Shown: positions 9,225-18,742 of the stretch, piece by piece | How the letters are laid out: every line of letters starts with the position of its first letter | Numbering within the stretch: the first letter of the stretch is position 1 | From: Maridesulfovibrio sp. | GTDB taxonomy: Bacteria; Desulfobacterota; Desulfovibrionia; Desulfovibrionales; Desulfovibrionaceae | Reading direction: 5' to 3' | DNA: 64,000 nt | NCBI RefSeq assembly: GCF_963677005.1 | Contig: NZ_OY781616.1 | Span: 875,501 to 939,500 of the forward strand | Translations under genes and position numbers: made by a program | The notes under the pieces: model-generated | What the model was told of the DNA's origin: nothing | The model's input: the letters and a program-made list of their open reading frames with translations, nothing else | Databases searched by the model: none

Positions 9225-10499
9225 TTACCGATTATAAGTTTTTTTCCATTCATCCAGAAAAAGAATTCCGGCATCCAGCGGACTCAATTCTCCATGCCTG
9301 GCCCTTACCGCAGTTACAAGATCACTGAATCCAACGTTTGCAGGAAGGCCGAGATTTTTAATCAAACCGAGCAGATCGGTTTTGAGTTCCTCGGGAAAGT
9401 CCGGACCGAAGATATCATCGGTTGCCTTTTCCTCAGGCCAGTCGGGAAACTGTCGGGCCGTGAAATCTATGAGTGTCTGCATCCTGTTTGAGTATGTATG
9501 GTCCTTCAGCACCCTTTGACGGGCTTTTTGGGCGTACTCCATTCTCTCCTCAGGATGGCTGAGAAAATACCTGATTTTTTCATCAAGGTCCTTAAGGCTT
9601 TCGAAATGGGCCAGTTCCCCTTCGGAAAAAGCTTCATCCATAAGCGTTCTTTTGTCCACAAGCTGAAAAGCTCCGCACGCGGCAAGTTCGAATGTTCTGG
9701 GGTTGATGAAGTCCCCGCCGCTGACCAGCTTGTCGGCATGTATGGAAGAGTGCAGGTTCAGGTTGACCTTGGTTCCGTTGAATATTTTTACGCATTCCTC
9801 GGACGAGACCCTGCGACCGCCCAACTGCAGGTACGGCTCAAGCACGTGGTCGCCGTCCCATTCCGAGCCCCATATCTTGAGCCCGTGGTGGATAAGTTTG
9901 CGGAAGGCCATCCTTCTGTTGGGATACCCTGCCCCCATAAAAGAAACATCCCCACCGTATTTGCGGACATCGGCCGGGGTCAGCTCAACCGGTTTGTGAA
10001 AGTCCGGCTGGGCAGCCAGAGGCAGGTAAAGAACCTTTCCGGACCCCACCTTTTCAAGCTCGGTAAAGAATGGTTCCTTCTGGATTACCGCAAACACATC
10101 GTAAAAACGGGCGAAAACCTGCCAGTAGGTGAAAAGTCTGAAATCCTCCACAAACCACATGGCTGTTTTCACATTATCCCGGCGCAGTCTTTTAAGAGCC
10201 TGGTGGGTTAGCGGAGCCTGAGCCATGGATAAAACCATATCAGGTTCGAATGTTTCCACTTTTGCAAGAACAGCCTGTGAAAGGACCTGCAGAAAACTGT
10301 TCTGTAAATACTTATGCCTGTCCGCAGTCACCTTAAGGTTGTCCAGAGCGCCGTAGGCATCGTAAAAATCAGGAGCTTCAAATACCTCAACCAGATGGCC
10401 AAGTTCCTTCAGTGCCGAAACGCAAAACCTGCCTACAGGAAGAGAGCCTCCGTAAAGCGGAAGCACAACCAGAATGCGCAGCACCTTGTCCGTATTCAT
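9225..10499 (-). CDS. CgeB-like glycosyltransferase
   Basis: 424 residues. A Rossmann-like N-terminal half (LRILVVLPLYGGSLPVGRFCVSAL) precedes a C-terminal glycosyltransferase domain of the spore-maturation CgeB/GT1-like type: GGDFINPRTFELAACGAFQLVD, SLKDLDEKIRYFLSHPEERMEYAQKARQRVL. The C-terminal ~60 residues form an extra helical tail. It lies next to a GT9 enzyme, so it probably acts in LPS or surface/flagellar glycan synthesis; substrates cannot be read from the sequence. Confidence 0.8.
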   Translation of the reverse strand: MNTDKVLRILVVLPLYGGSLPVGRFCVSALKELGHLVEVFEAPDFYDAYGALDNLKVTADRHKYLQNSFLQVLSQAVLAKVETFEPDMVLSMAQAPLTHQALKRLRRDNVKTAMWFVEDFRLFTYWQVFARFYDVFAVIQKEPFFTELEKVGSGKVLYLPLAAQPDFHKPVELTPADVRKYGGDVSFMGAGYPNRRMAFRKLIHHGLKIWGSEWDGDHVLEPYLQLGGRRVSSEECVKIFNGTKVNLNLHSSIHADKLVSGGDFINPRTFELAACGAFQLVDKRTLMDEAFSEGELAHFESLKDLDEKIRYFLSHPEERMEYAQKARQRVLKDHTYSNRMQTLIDFTARQFPDWPEEKATDDIFGPDFPEELKTDLLGLIKNLGLPANVGFSDLVTAVRARHGELSPLDAGILFLDEWKKTYNR

Positions 10500-10541
10500 C
10501 TCATTATCCTTTTTTTACGTTGCGTTACTTATCTGCTCTCC

Positions 10542-10618
10542 ACATCCCTAAGACTCGAAGCAAAGCTTTTCGCCCAAGGGCTGATGGGCCTTTGGAATCC
10601 CTAACAGTTTAGGGATGT
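10542..10618. promoter_or_regulatory. Two mutually exclusive hairpins between glycosyltransferase genes
   Basis: ATCCCTAA (10597-10604) pairs with TTAGGGAT (10609-10616) in a tight 4-base-loop hairpin. The same right arm can instead pair with ACATCCCTAA at 10542-10551, making a longer stem over a ~57-base loop. Such competing pairs could act as an attenuator or be only a short repeat. No T tract follows on either strand. The gap of 178 bases otherwise shows no gene. Confidence 0.35.
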
Positions 10619-10677
10619 TGTCTTGAAAATACTTACTAAGTCCAAAAGATGCTGAACCAAGGCAATCACTATACTCG

Positions 10678-11898
10678 TCATGCCGTGATCCAATCTTTTT
10701 CCCGGTAGAATTTTTCCGCAAGTTCCGGGAACGGGCCGTGTTCACCGATATCCAGAATCCCCAGATGACAGGCTACGAAACGGCGTATTCTGTCCCTTTG
10801 TTCAGCGGTCCGGTCGTTTCCCTTCCGGAGCGAGAACGCGGTACCCAGAAAATCGCAGTCGGATTCGAAAAGATCCAGCCCGTCAGGGAGATGTTCCGGC
10901 TTGCCGGTGGCTATGAATCTGGCCATGCCGGGACTCCGAAACGGTTCCAGACATTTCAGACTGTTATAGCACGGGCTTGATTCAACACACGGGGAACAAT
11001 CTGTGTCCGCCTGAATTACGGTATGTCCGGCACCATAGGGTCCGGTTTCCGTACACCATGCGGAAGACAGAAAGAATCCGGTCACCGGCACCCCGAGGTG
11101 CGCGGCAAGATGCATGGTCCCAGTGTCTGGAGTTATGATCCGGTCAAGGGTGCCGACTGTTTCCACCAGACCTTTCCAATCCGTTTTACCGGCCAGGTTA
11201 ACGGTATCCGCAACGGCCGCCGCAGGGAATTCCGAGAGAAGCCGCCTTCCGGCCTCTCTTTCCGAGCTGCTGCCGAGCAGAAATATTTTCTTGCATTTGT
11301 TCGCGGAGCGGGCCGCAAGCACCAGAGGTGCCAGAGCTTTGTACGGTAACGATCTCCTGCTTTCCCTTCCGGCAAGGACAACCCCGATACCCCCGCCTTT
11401 CGGCACGGCGACCGGGTTTACTTTGTCTGCGGCGATCATTTCGGGACTGAGCGCGGCCCAGTAATCTACCAGATTTATATTGCAGCGCCTTTCCGCAGCA
11501 AGCCGGAATGCGAAATCAAACCATGCGGATTTAACCGGTTGCCCGTTTACTGTTTTATGCCCTTTTATTTTTTGCGGATCGAACATGGTTGCCGCAGCAT
11601 AGTTCATCGGTGAAAAATTAAGGTTGTATATCTCCGTGAATTCGATGCTTCCAAGTTCCGCGAACGTTCTTATATTGGTTGGCAGTACGGAATCGATTCC
11701 CCTTCCCTTGACGCCGGTGCCATGCGCAATCAGTGAATGGATGACTGCCTGCGGGAACAATATGCTCGCAAGTTCGGTCAGCGAGCGGTCCACGCAGATA
11801 TGAACTTTGAACTCACGCTGCTGCAGGGTCAGAATCAGCCGTTTGGTCTGGACGAGATCTCCAAACCGCGTCAACTGAATTATCAGGGCTCGATTCAT
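10678..11898 (-). CDS. Glycosyltransferase family 9 (heptosyltransferase-like)
   Basis: 406 residues. The N-terminus ALIIQLTRFGDLVQTKRLI matches the ADP-heptose:LPS heptosyltransferase family, as do the C-terminal motifs VGTLDRIITPDTGTMHLAAHLGVPVTGFF and CSPC. A region with C-S-P-C and C-Y-N-S-L-K-C spacing occurs before the C-terminus, as in other Desulfovibrio family 9 enzymes. The family transfers heptose in LPS core synthesis. The upstream CgeB-like gene on the same strand fits a surface-glycan role. Confidence 0.85.
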   Translation of the reverse strand: MNRALIIQLTRFGDLVQTKRLILTLQQREFKVHICVDRSLTELASILFPQAVIHSLIAHGTGVKGRGIDSVLPTNIRTFAELGSIEFTEIYNLNFSPMNYAAATMFDPQKIKGHKTVNGQPVKSAWFDFAFRLAAERRCNINLVDYWAALSPEMIAADKVNPVAVPKGGGIGVVLAGRESRRSLPYKALAPLVLAARSANKCKKIFLLGSSSEREAGRRLLSEFPAAAVADTVNLAGKTDWKGLVETVGTLDRIITPDTGTMHLAAHLGVPVTGFFLSSAWCTETGPYGAGHTVIQADTDCSPCVESSPCYNSLKCLEPFRSPGMARFIATGKPEHLPDGLDLFESDCDFLGTAFSLRKGNDRTAEQRDRIRRFVACHLGILDIGEHGPFPELAEKFYREKDWITA

Positions 11899-11999
11899 AA
11901 AAAACCTTTAATGTAATGAGGTTGGAATTCAGACTATAACCTTTTGCCGGCACTTTGTCATTTTACAATGCGGGCACACTTTTGCTATGCAGAAGTTCT

Positions 12000-12677
12000 A
12001 TGAACTACTACCCTGTTTTTCTGAAAGTTGAAAATCGTAAATGCCTGCTGGTCGGCGCCGGCAGTGTCGGGGTACGCAAACTCGGGTCGCTGCTGGAATG
12101 CGGACCGGAGTCTGTTACCGTCCTCGACACTTCGGAACCGGGAAGCGACATGCTTCTGCTGCTGGAAGACCCCAGAGTCCGGTTTGAACAGCGGGCTTTT
12201 GTTCCTGCGGATCTGGACGGAATTTTTCTGGCTCTCGCATGCACCAGCAACAACGAGGTCAACAGACTGATTTCGGAATTGTGCCGGGAGCGCAGCGTTC
12301 TCTGCAACATTGCCGACTATCCGGAAGGGAGTAATTTTATCGTTCCCTCGGTAGTCCGGCAGGGTGAGCTTACACTTGCCGTATCAACAGGCGGGGCTTC
12401 GCCTGCGTTTACCCGGAAGGTACGGCGGGAACTGGAAGTCATTTTCGGGCCGCATTACGGTGCATTCATCACTTTAATGGGAAGAATCCGACCTATGGTC
12501 CTTGACCTCGGCAAGGAAACAAGCCAAAACACCGCTTTGTTCAGGCAGCTTGTTGCCTCCCCTGTTTTAGAGGAATTGGAGGCCGGGAACATGAGCCTTG
12601 TTGAAGAACAGCTCGGCCGGATTCTGCCGGATGAACTCGTTTCACGAATACCGGAGCTAATTAATGAGCTTATTTGA
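12000..12677 (+). CDS. Precorrin-2 dehydrogenase / siroheme ferrochelatase (CysG-N / Met8p-like)
   Basis: 225 residues from the ATG at 12000; the earlier in-frame start lacks family similarity. NAD-binding motif VGAGSVGVRKLGSLLECG, then the Met8p-type dimer helices (CNIADYPEGSNFIVPSVVRQGELTLAVSTGG, split here for length). The family oxidises precorrin-2 to sirohydrochlorin and may insert iron. It starts the run with ccsA/hemX and hemA and overlaps the next gene by 14 bases. Siroheme is the prosthetic group of dissimilatory sulfite reductase, so the gene fits a sulfate reducer. Confidence 0.9.
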   Translation: MNYYPVFLKVENRKCLLVGAGSVGVRKLGSLLECGPESVTVLDTSEPGSDMLLLLEDPRVRFEQRAFVPADLDGIFLALACTSNNEVNRLISELCRERSVLCNIADYPEGSNFIVPSVVRQGELTLAVSTGGASPAFTRKVRRELEVIFGPHYGAFITLMGRIRPMVLDLGKETSQNTALFRQLVASPVLEELEAGNMSLVEEQLGRILPDELVSRIPELINELI

Positions 12678-13491
12678 GATATTTCAGATTATCATTATTG
12701 CCTGCTATCTTACGGGCACGGGATTATTCTTCGCAGGAAGCATAAGGAACAGCGATTCCATGGGGCGGCTCGGCAATATGGCCGCTGTCGGCGGATTCGT
12801 TCTGCATACCGTGGACCTGGTCCTGGCCCTTACTCTTTACCGGGGAACGGTCCTTAGCGGAGGGTATTTCTATTTCAGCCTGCTCGGCTGGAGCATCATT
12901 CTGGTCTATTTCGGTCTTTGGTGGAAGGTGCGCAGCACCTATTTCGCCCTGACCGCCTCCCCGCTGGCCCTGCTGCTTTTTCTTGTCTCCCTTGCGGCCA
13001 GAAGCCTTAAAGTCACTCTGCCCGTGCACCTTGCCGGTCTTTTCATCGGGCTGCATATCGGCACCATTTTTGTGAGCATCGCCCTGATGGCAATGGCCGC
13101 CGGGGCCGGTGTCGCGTTCCTTTATCTGAACAACAAGATAAAAACCAAGGCCAACCTGTCCGCAATGGGACGGGACATGCCTTCTCTGAATACTTTCGAC
13201 AAGGTTAACCACTGGGCTATTCTCATCGGATTTCCCCTTTACACTCTGGGGCTTGCGGCCGGATTTCTCTGGGCGCGCAGTGCTTTTTCCAAGATGTTTT
13301 CATGGGACCCCAAAGAGATCGTCACTCTGGTGGTCTGGTTTTTATTTGCTTTTCTTTTTCACCAGCGCATGCTCGTGGGCTGGAGAGGAAGAAAACCGGC
13401 AATTCTAGTGATTGTTGTTTTTGCGATCACCATGATTTCTCTTTGGGGCATCAATTTTTTTGTGCCCACTCACCATAGCTTTAAAGTCTGA
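12664..13491 (+). CDS. Cytochrome c assembly (CcsA/CcmC/HemX-type) membrane protein
   Basis: 275 residues with about eight hydrophobic segments. The C-terminal part has the heme-handling signature around SWDPKEIVTLVVW and the histidines of THHSFKV. HemX-type proteins are found directly before hemA in many bacteria; CcsA-like ones act in system II cytochrome c maturation. The position between siroheme synthase and hemA supports a tetrapyrrole-related HemX role. The two possibilities cannot be separated by eye. Confidence 0.82.
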   Translation: MSLFEIFQIIIIACYLTGTGLFFAGSIRNSDSMGRLGNMAAVGGFVLHTVDLVLALTLYRGTVLSGGYFYFSLLGWSIILVYFGLWWKVRSTYFALTASPLALLLFLVSLAARSLKVTLPVHLAGLFIGLHIGTIFVSIALMAMAAGAGVAFLYLNNKIKTKANLSAMGRDMPSLNTFDKVNHWAILIGFPLYTLGLAAGFLWARSAFSKMFSWDPKEIVTLVVWFLFAFLFHQRMLVGWRGRKPAILVIVVFAITMISLWGINFFVPTHHSFKV

Positions 13492-13494
13492 TTT

Positions 13495-14814
13495 ATGGAC
13501 CATAATATTTACCTGATAGGTCTTAACCACCGCTCCGCCGGAGTGGATGTGCGTGAACGTTACGCCCTTACCAATGTGGAAGAGTTCGAGAGCGGACTGC
13601 TTGAAGCCGGTATGCGCGAGGTCATGGCCCTTTCCACCTGCAACAGGGTCGAGATTCTGGTGGTCTGCCCTGCTGACCTTTCCGAAAAAGATGTGTTGAA
13701 GTATTGGGCCCGCAGATGCTGCGGCTCGGTCGGGGAGCTTGAGCCGAATGTTTACTGCCACAAGGACCTTATGGCGGTTAAGCATCTGTTCCGGGTGGCG
13801 TGCAGCCTTGATTCCATGATTGTCGGAGAACCGCAGATTCTCGGGCAGTTGAAGAGCTCATACCGTAAGGCGGTTGAAGCTGATTCAGCCGGAGTCATCA
13901 TCAACAGGATGCTGCACAAATCGTTCTTCGTGGCCAAAAGGGTCCGCACGGAAACATCAATCGCTTCCAGTGCAGTCTCCATAAGCTACGCCGCAGTGGA
14001 ACTGGCCAAGAAAATTTTCGGAGAACTGAAAGGACAGCGCGCCATGCTGATCGGTGCAGGCGAGATGGCCGAACTTGCGGCCACACATCTGCTGAACAGC
14101 GGTGTCGAGCATATTTCCATTGCCAACCGTACCTTTTCGCGTGCCGAAGAACTGGCAAAAGCCATGGGCGGTCAGGCCGTCTCCTTCGAAAATCTTTACG
14201 AACACCTGGCTGAAACCGATATCATAATCAGTTCAACCGGTGCTCCGCATGCGGTCATCAAGGCCAAGGAGATGAAGAAGGTCATACGGAAGCGCAAGTT
14301 CCGTCCGATGTTCTTTATTGATATCGCCGTTCCGCGCGACATTGACCCGGACGTGAACGGTCTGGACAACGTTTACCTCTATGATATCGATGACCTCAAG
14401 GATGTCGTGGAAGAAAACCGTTCCCAGAGAAAGGACGAGGCGGTCAAGGCCGATTCCATCGTGGAGTTCGAAACCCTGTCCTTCGGAAACTGGATCAACT
14501 CCCTTGACCTGCAACCCACTATCGTCGACCTTTTCGACCGCAGTGAGAATATTGCAAGGAAAGAGCTTGCCAGAACACTCAAAAGGCTCGGCAGTGTTGA
14601 TGATGATACTGTAAAGGCCATTGAAACCATGGCTCTGGCCATAGGAAGAAAGGTTCTGCACGAGCCGGTGACCTTCCTTAAGAGACGTACTGAAGAGGAA
14701 GGTGCGGCCGAAAGGTTCGTGGACCTTGCCCGGCGTATGTTCAATCTGGATAATGATACCATTCCTCCGGATGCCCACTGTGCGAGGAAGAAAAACAAGA
14801 CCAACACGGATTAA
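13495..14814 (+). CDS. hemA: Glutamyl-tRNA reductase
   Basis: 439 residues. It reduces Glu-tRNA to glutamate-1-semialdehyde, the first committed C5-pathway step to heme, siroheme and corrinoids. Motifs: GLNHRSAGVDVRERYAL, the catalytic cysteine in LSTCNRVEI, SMIVGEPQILGQLK, the NADPH-binding LIGAGEMAELAA, SSTGAPHAVI, and FIDIAVPRDIDPDV. A short Lys/Asn-rich tail ends the protein. It starts 3 bases after the HemX-like gene. Confidence 0.97.
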   Translation: MDHNIYLIGLNHRSAGVDVRERYALTNVEEFESGLLEAGMREVMALSTCNRVEILVVCPADLSEKDVLKYWARRCCGSVGELEPNVYCHKDLMAVKHLFRVACSLDSMIVGEPQILGQLKSSYRKAVEADSAGVIINRMLHKSFFVAKRVRTETSIASSAVSISYAAVELAKKIFGELKGQRAMLIGAGEMAELAATHLLNSGVEHISIANRTFSRAEELAKAMGGQAVSFENLYEHLAETDIIISSTGAPHAVIKAKEMKKVIRKRKFRPMFFIDIAVPRDIDPDVNGLDNVYLYDIDDLKDVVEENRSQRKDEAVKADSIVEFETLSFGNWINSLDLQPTIVDLFDRSENIARKELARTLKRLGSVDDDTVKAIETMALAIGRKVLHEPVTFLKRRTEEEGAAERFVDLARRMFNLDNDTIPPDAHCARKKNKTNTD

Positions 14815-14829
14815 AAGGATTTCAAGCCG

Positions 14830-15165
14830 ATGAGAAACTATCTTCTGGATGAGATATACGAGCAGGATGTTAAAAAAATCGCTGACGCTCTGACTGAACT
14901 CGATTTCAAGGGGCCTATTGAAGGGATTTTCTATCTTCCTGTTCCCGATGATTTGCTGAATGAGGAACAGAAGGAACACATGGACGAATGCGGTCCTTTT
15001 TTCATGGCTCTTGAGGTGTTTGAAACATCAATCCGTGTGGAACTGCTTATCCGTGCCCGCAATAAGATCCGCTGTTCCTGTATTTCCTACGCCAGCGATG
15101 AACAGCGCAATCACATGATGAACTACCTTGACCAGTTTATTACCGATCTGGGAGTGGCCGTTTAA
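14830..15165 (+). CDS. Small acidic conserved-looking protein, unknown function
   Basis: 111 residues, acidic, no signal peptide or membrane segment. It lies 15 bases after hemA and 9 bases before tilS in the same direction, so it is an operon member. The sequence alternates predicted strands and helices (IEGIFYLPVPDDLL, VFETSIRVELLIRARNKIRC) but I recognise no domain. The tight packing and good coding character make it a real gene. Confidence 0.72.
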   Translation: MRNYLLDEIYEQDVKKIADALTELDFKGPIEGIFYLPVPDDLLNEEQKEHMDECGPFFMALEVFETSIRVELLIRARNKIRCSCISYASDEQRNHMMNYLDQFITDLGVAV

Positions 15166-15174
15166 AGGATCGCG

Positions 15175-16230
15175 ATGTTCTCACTGCCAAAGTCAATTCA
15201 GGAATTGAACTCCAGACAGGCCAGACTCTGCCTTGAAATCGAAAAATTCGGTAAGAGCCGGGCCGGGGCGGATTTCAGTTCCGGAAATATGCTCGTAGGT
15301 GTGTCCGGAGGCATCGACTCCACTGCCCTGCTTATAATTTCCACCCTGCTGGCCGGGAAATCCGGGGGCAGGGTTTTTTGTGCTCATGTCAATCACGGAC
15401 TGCGGGAAAGCGCTGCCGGTGATGCTGAATTTGTGGCAGAACTGTGTGCTGAACTCGGAGTACGTATGGAATCTGTCCGCTATGACGTAAGGGATTATGC
15501 GCGCAGTCATTCCATTGGACTGGAAGAAGCGGGAAGAATTCTGCGGTACGGTTTTTATCAAGAGTGCATGGACAGGTTCAATGCCGATTACCTGCTTCTT
15601 GCCCATCATCTGGGGGACCTTTGCGAAGACGTTGTCATGCGGCTCATTCGCGGGACCGGCTGGCCTGCCCTTTCCGGCATGGACGCAGCAGATCCCGGGC
15701 GGAAGCTTCTGCGCCCCCTTCTTTTTACCTCCAAGGACAGATTGCGCTCCTTTCTTGAATCAGTAGGCTGTCCCTGGCGCGAAGACGAATCCAATCTATC
15801 CATGCAATATACCCGGAACAGGGTGCGCCATCAGATAGTCCCCCTGCTTATTGAGGAAAACCCCGGTTTCGGAAACGGAATCAGGAGGCTCAAGACACAG
15901 GCGGAGCTGGACGATGATTTCTGGACCGGCGAAGTCAACCGGATTCTTTCCTGTGCTGAAGGCCTTGATTCCGGAGAATTTTTTGTACCTTGTTCTGTTT
16001 TGAACAAGTCTCACCCTGCGTTAAGGTTCCGGGTTTACAAAACAATTCTTGAATCACTTGGCAACGGACATGTGCTTTCCGATTCCCTTGAGCGTCTTGA
16101 TTCCGCTTTTTCAGGCCGAAAGTCCGGTTCAACGGTTCAATTTCCGGGCAGCAAGGTCGTAATTGTAAATAAAAATGGACTGTTATTCAAAGTGATAAAG
16201 ACCATTGACAGGGAAAGCGGCAAGGTTTAG
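15175..16230 (+). CDS. tilS: tRNA(Ile)-lysidine synthetase
   Basis: 351 residues. PP-loop ATP pyrophosphatase motif VSGGIDSTALL, then the TilS motifs HVNHGLRESAAGDAEFV, LAHHLGDLCEDVVMRLIRGTGW, RPLLF and NRVRHQIVPLL. It modifies C34 of the tRNA-Ile that reads AUA. The C-terminal ~120 residues form the usual TilS substrate-binding extension, although it is short. It precedes adk by 42 bp. Confidence 0.95.
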   Translation: MFSLPKSIQELNSRQARLCLEIEKFGKSRAGADFSSGNMLVGVSGGIDSTALLIISTLLAGKSGGRVFCAHVNHGLRESAAGDAEFVAELCAELGVRMESVRYDVRDYARSHSIGLEEAGRILRYGFYQECMDRFNADYLLLAHHLGDLCEDVVMRLIRGTGWPALSGMDAADPGRKLLRPLLFTSKDRLRSFLESVGCPWREDESNLSMQYTRNRVRHQIVPLLIEENPGFGNGIRRLKTQAELDDDFWTGEVNRILSCAEGLDSGEFFVPCSVLNKSHPALRFRVYKTILESLGNGHVLSDSLERLDSAFSGRKSGSTVQFPGSKVVIVNKNGLLFKVIKTIDRESGKV

Positions 16231-16272
16231 AACTTTGTGAAATTTGTTACTAATTCTTTAGGAGGACAACAG

Positions 16273-16944
16273 ATGAATATTCTTATTTTCGGACCCAACG
16301 GCAGCGGTAAAGGTACTCAGGGCGCACTCGCCAAGAAAAAATACGACCTCGATCACATTGAATCAGGCGCTATCTTCCGCAAGCACATCGGCGGCGGCAC
16401 CGAACTCGGAATGAAGGCCAAGGCATATATCGACAAGGGCGAACTCGTACCTGACGATATCACCATCCCCATGGTTCTTGACGTTCTGCAGTCCTCCGGC
16501 GAAAACGGCTGGCTCCTCGACGGTTTCCCCCGCTCCATCGTTCAGGCTGAAAAGCTTTGGGAAGCTCTGGAAAAAGACGGCGTAAAACTCGACTACGTTA
16601 TCGAAATCCTGCTGCCCCGCGAAGTTGCCAAGAACCGCATCATGGGCCGTCGCCTCTGTGAAAACGATCCCAACCACCCCAACAACATATTCATCGACGC
16701 CATCAAGCCTGACGGCGACAAATGTCGCGTATGTGGCGGAGCTCTCTCCTCCCGCGCAGACGACCAGGACGAAGATGCAATCAACAAACGTCACGACATC
16801 TACTATGATGACAAGACCGGAACTATTGCTGCTGCATACTTCTACAAAGATCTGGCTCCTAAAGCTGGCTTCAAGTACATCGAACTCAACGGTGAAGGCA
16901 CCATTGATTCCATCAAAGAGACCCTCATGTCTCAGCTTTCCTAG
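16273..16944 (+). CDS. adk: Adenylate kinase
   Basis: 223 residues from the ATG preceded by AGGAGGACAACAG; an upstream ATG at 16237 lacks this. It interconverts ATP + AMP and 2 ADP. Motifs: P-loop GPNGSGKGTQ, the AMP site LVPDDIT, and WLLDGFPRS. The LID region carries two cysteine pairs or near-pairs (RRLCENDPN ... KCRVCGG), which could bind a metal. A terminator follows directly. Confidence 0.95.
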   Translation: MNILIFGPNGSGKGTQGALAKKKYDLDHIESGAIFRKHIGGGTELGMKAKAYIDKGELVPDDITIPMVLDVLQSSGENGWLLDGFPRSIVQAEKLWEALEKDGVKLDYVIEILLPREVAKNRIMGRRLCENDPNHPNNIFIDAIKPDGDKCRVCGGALSSRADDQDEDAINKRHDIYYDDKTGTIAAAYFYKDLAPKAGFKYIELNGEGTIDSIKETLMSQLS

Positions 16945-16966
16945 TTCGACTGAACTTGTTTATAAT

Positions 16967-17007
16967 AAGGCCCGTGATCCTCGTGATTGCGGGCCTTTGT
17001 TCTTTTG
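16967..17007 (+). terminator. Terminator after adk
   Basis: AAGGCCCG pairs with CGGGCCTT around a loop, followed by a TGTTCTTTT tract. It would end the tetrapyrrole-tilS-adk transcript. Confidence 0.8.
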
Positions 17008-17175
17008 GTCAACTAAATTTGAAATTGCGGCTGTTCATGCCCGGCCAGTCTTTTTATCATTCCCTTAACAGATTCTTGTGTTAAATATTATTTATGTCTC
17101 TGCCCGCATTAAGTTTACCGCAACTGTGCCGATAGTTGTAATGAGGTGGAACAAGTTAAAACAGACGGTCCAGAT

Positions 17176-18606
17176 ATGAACAAATTCATTTCAGCAGCAG
17201 TTGTTATCTTCATTTTGATTCCGGCATTGGCTTTGGCCTGGCCCGGAAAGATCGTTGCAATTGACAATGCAGATACATTTGTCGTGCTCAAGAACGGACA
17301 GGAGCCGGTCAAAGTCAAGCTGGCAGGGGTCAGTCCGGCGGCAGGAATGACTGCCGCCAAGTCCAGGCTCGGAAGCAGCAATATAGTGCTGATGAAGGAT
17401 GTTGATGTCCGGGAACTCAGTTCGTCCGGGGACGTTGTTGTGGCGGATGTGACCATTGACGGAAAGTCGCTGGCCAAAGATCTGCTTGATGCCGGTGTGG
17501 TGCAGAGTATTGCCGCAGCTCCGGATTCACCAACTGCCCAGGAAGCGGCAACGGTCGATTCCAGCACAGCTCTGCCGGATGCGGCAACTGCTCCTCAGAA
17601 TATTCCTGCCGAAGCAGAACCGCAGAAAGAAACATCTGCGGACAAAATAATTGCCGAGCTTGATCCTCCGGCAGCTCAACCCGAAACAGTTCAGACTCAG
17701 CCCGTAGTTAGAAGACAACAACCACAACCCGCACCTGTATCCCGTCCTGTTTACAGATATGCCGTACAGCCTGCGCAACCGTTGGGTCTTTGGCCTGCCC
17801 GTCCCGCTGCTGCTCCGGTCCCGGCTGTATCTCCCGGAATTTCCAGCTATGGATCAGGCAATCCGTCTGCATCCTTTGCTTCTGCTCCGGCTTCTGCTCC
17901 GGCTTCTGCACAACCATCTACGGCAGCGAATGAGGTTGCACAAACTGCCGGACCTGCACAAAGTTCGGACCAGATGCAGGTTGCCGGAGATATAGCCAAA
18001 CAGGACTATGAACTGGCAGTCAAAGTGCAGCAGAAAACCAGAATCAGGAAAAACGGCGGTTTTTTTGTTCCCAAAAAGAAATCCCAGACCTTTGTCGGGG
18101 GAGGCATGGGAACGCAGGTAAAAACCGAGCCTTCTGGGAATGTCCCTTATTCCTCTTTCGGAGCAATGGGAGGAGTAAACGTCCGGCACTTCTACCCTTC
18201 CGGATTCGGTATCGGTGGTGATTTTACCATGAGCAGAGGTTCCGGAACATCTGGAACAGTGACGGACGCCAACGCCACAAACGGAACAGCTTACGATTAC
18301 AAGTCGAAAAGTTTTGACACGTACACCTTTACGGCAGCACTTCTTTATCGATTTTACAGTGATTCCAACTGGCTGCCTTATGTTGCCCTGCATGGAGGGT
18401 ATTCCATTTTTTCATATCCGGATACTGTTTTCAGTATTTCTGATGGAGCTCCTGTAGCCGGAGCCGGTGCTGGAGTGCTTTATGAATTTGATTCAGGGTT
18501 CACAATCGGTGCAGATTTAAGATACATGCAGACTTTCGGCACCAAATCACATGACCCGTCCGGATTTTTCGACAGCACGATCAACTTCGGATACACTTTC
18601 GACTGA
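17176..18606 (+). CDS. Exported SNase-fold/outer-membrane beta-barrel fusion protein
   Basis: 476 residues from the ATG at 17176. A signal peptide (ending near ALALAWPG) is followed by ~110 residues resembling a staphylococcal-nuclease fold (KIVAIDNADTFVVLKNG, VKVKLAGVSPAAG, LAKDLLDAGVVQSI), but the arginine/glutamate catalytic set is not evident. A ~170-residue Pro/Ala/Gln linker comes next, then ~180 residues with alternating strands ending in INFGYTFD, as in OmpA-like 8-stranded barrels. It probably sits in the outer membrane with a periplasmic head. Function unknown. Confidence 0.72.
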   Translation: MNKFISAAVVIFILIPALALAWPGKIVAIDNADTFVVLKNGQEPVKVKLAGVSPAAGMTAAKSRLGSSNIVLMKDVDVRELSSSGDVVVADVTIDGKSLAKDLLDAGVVQSIAAAPDSPTAQEAATVDSSTALPDAATAPQNIPAEAEPQKETSADKIIAELDPPAAQPETVQTQPVVRRQQPQPAPVSRPVYRYAVQPAQPLGLWPARPAAAPVPAVSPGISSYGSGNPSASFASAPASAPASAQPSTAANEVAQTAGPAQSSDQMQVAGDIAKQDYELAVKVQQKTRIRKNGGFFVPKKKSQTFVGGGMGTQVKTEPSGNVPYSSFGAMGGVNVRHFYPSGFGIGGDFTMSRGSGTSGTVTDANATNGTAYDYKSKSFDTYTFTAALLYRFYSDSNWLPYVALHGGYSIFSYPDTVFSISDGAPVAGAGAGVLYEFDSGFTIGADLRYMQTFGTKSHDPSGFFDSTINFGYTFD

Positions 18607-18637
18607 CCCTTTCCTCGCCAATGAATTCAGCAGCAGG

Positions 18638-18667
18638 CAGCCGGTAATAACCGGCTGTTTTTTTTAT
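18638..18667 (+). terminator. Terminator after the barrel fusion gene
   Basis: CAGCCGG (18638-18644) pairs with CCGGCTG (18651-18657), followed by eight to nine T residues. Confidence 0.85.
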
Positions 18668-18742
18668 CTCCTTTGTTTGAATCTGCCTTCACCAACTTGA
18701 CTGTGAACATTGTTGAGTGTACTACTATTTTTTCACTGGTAG

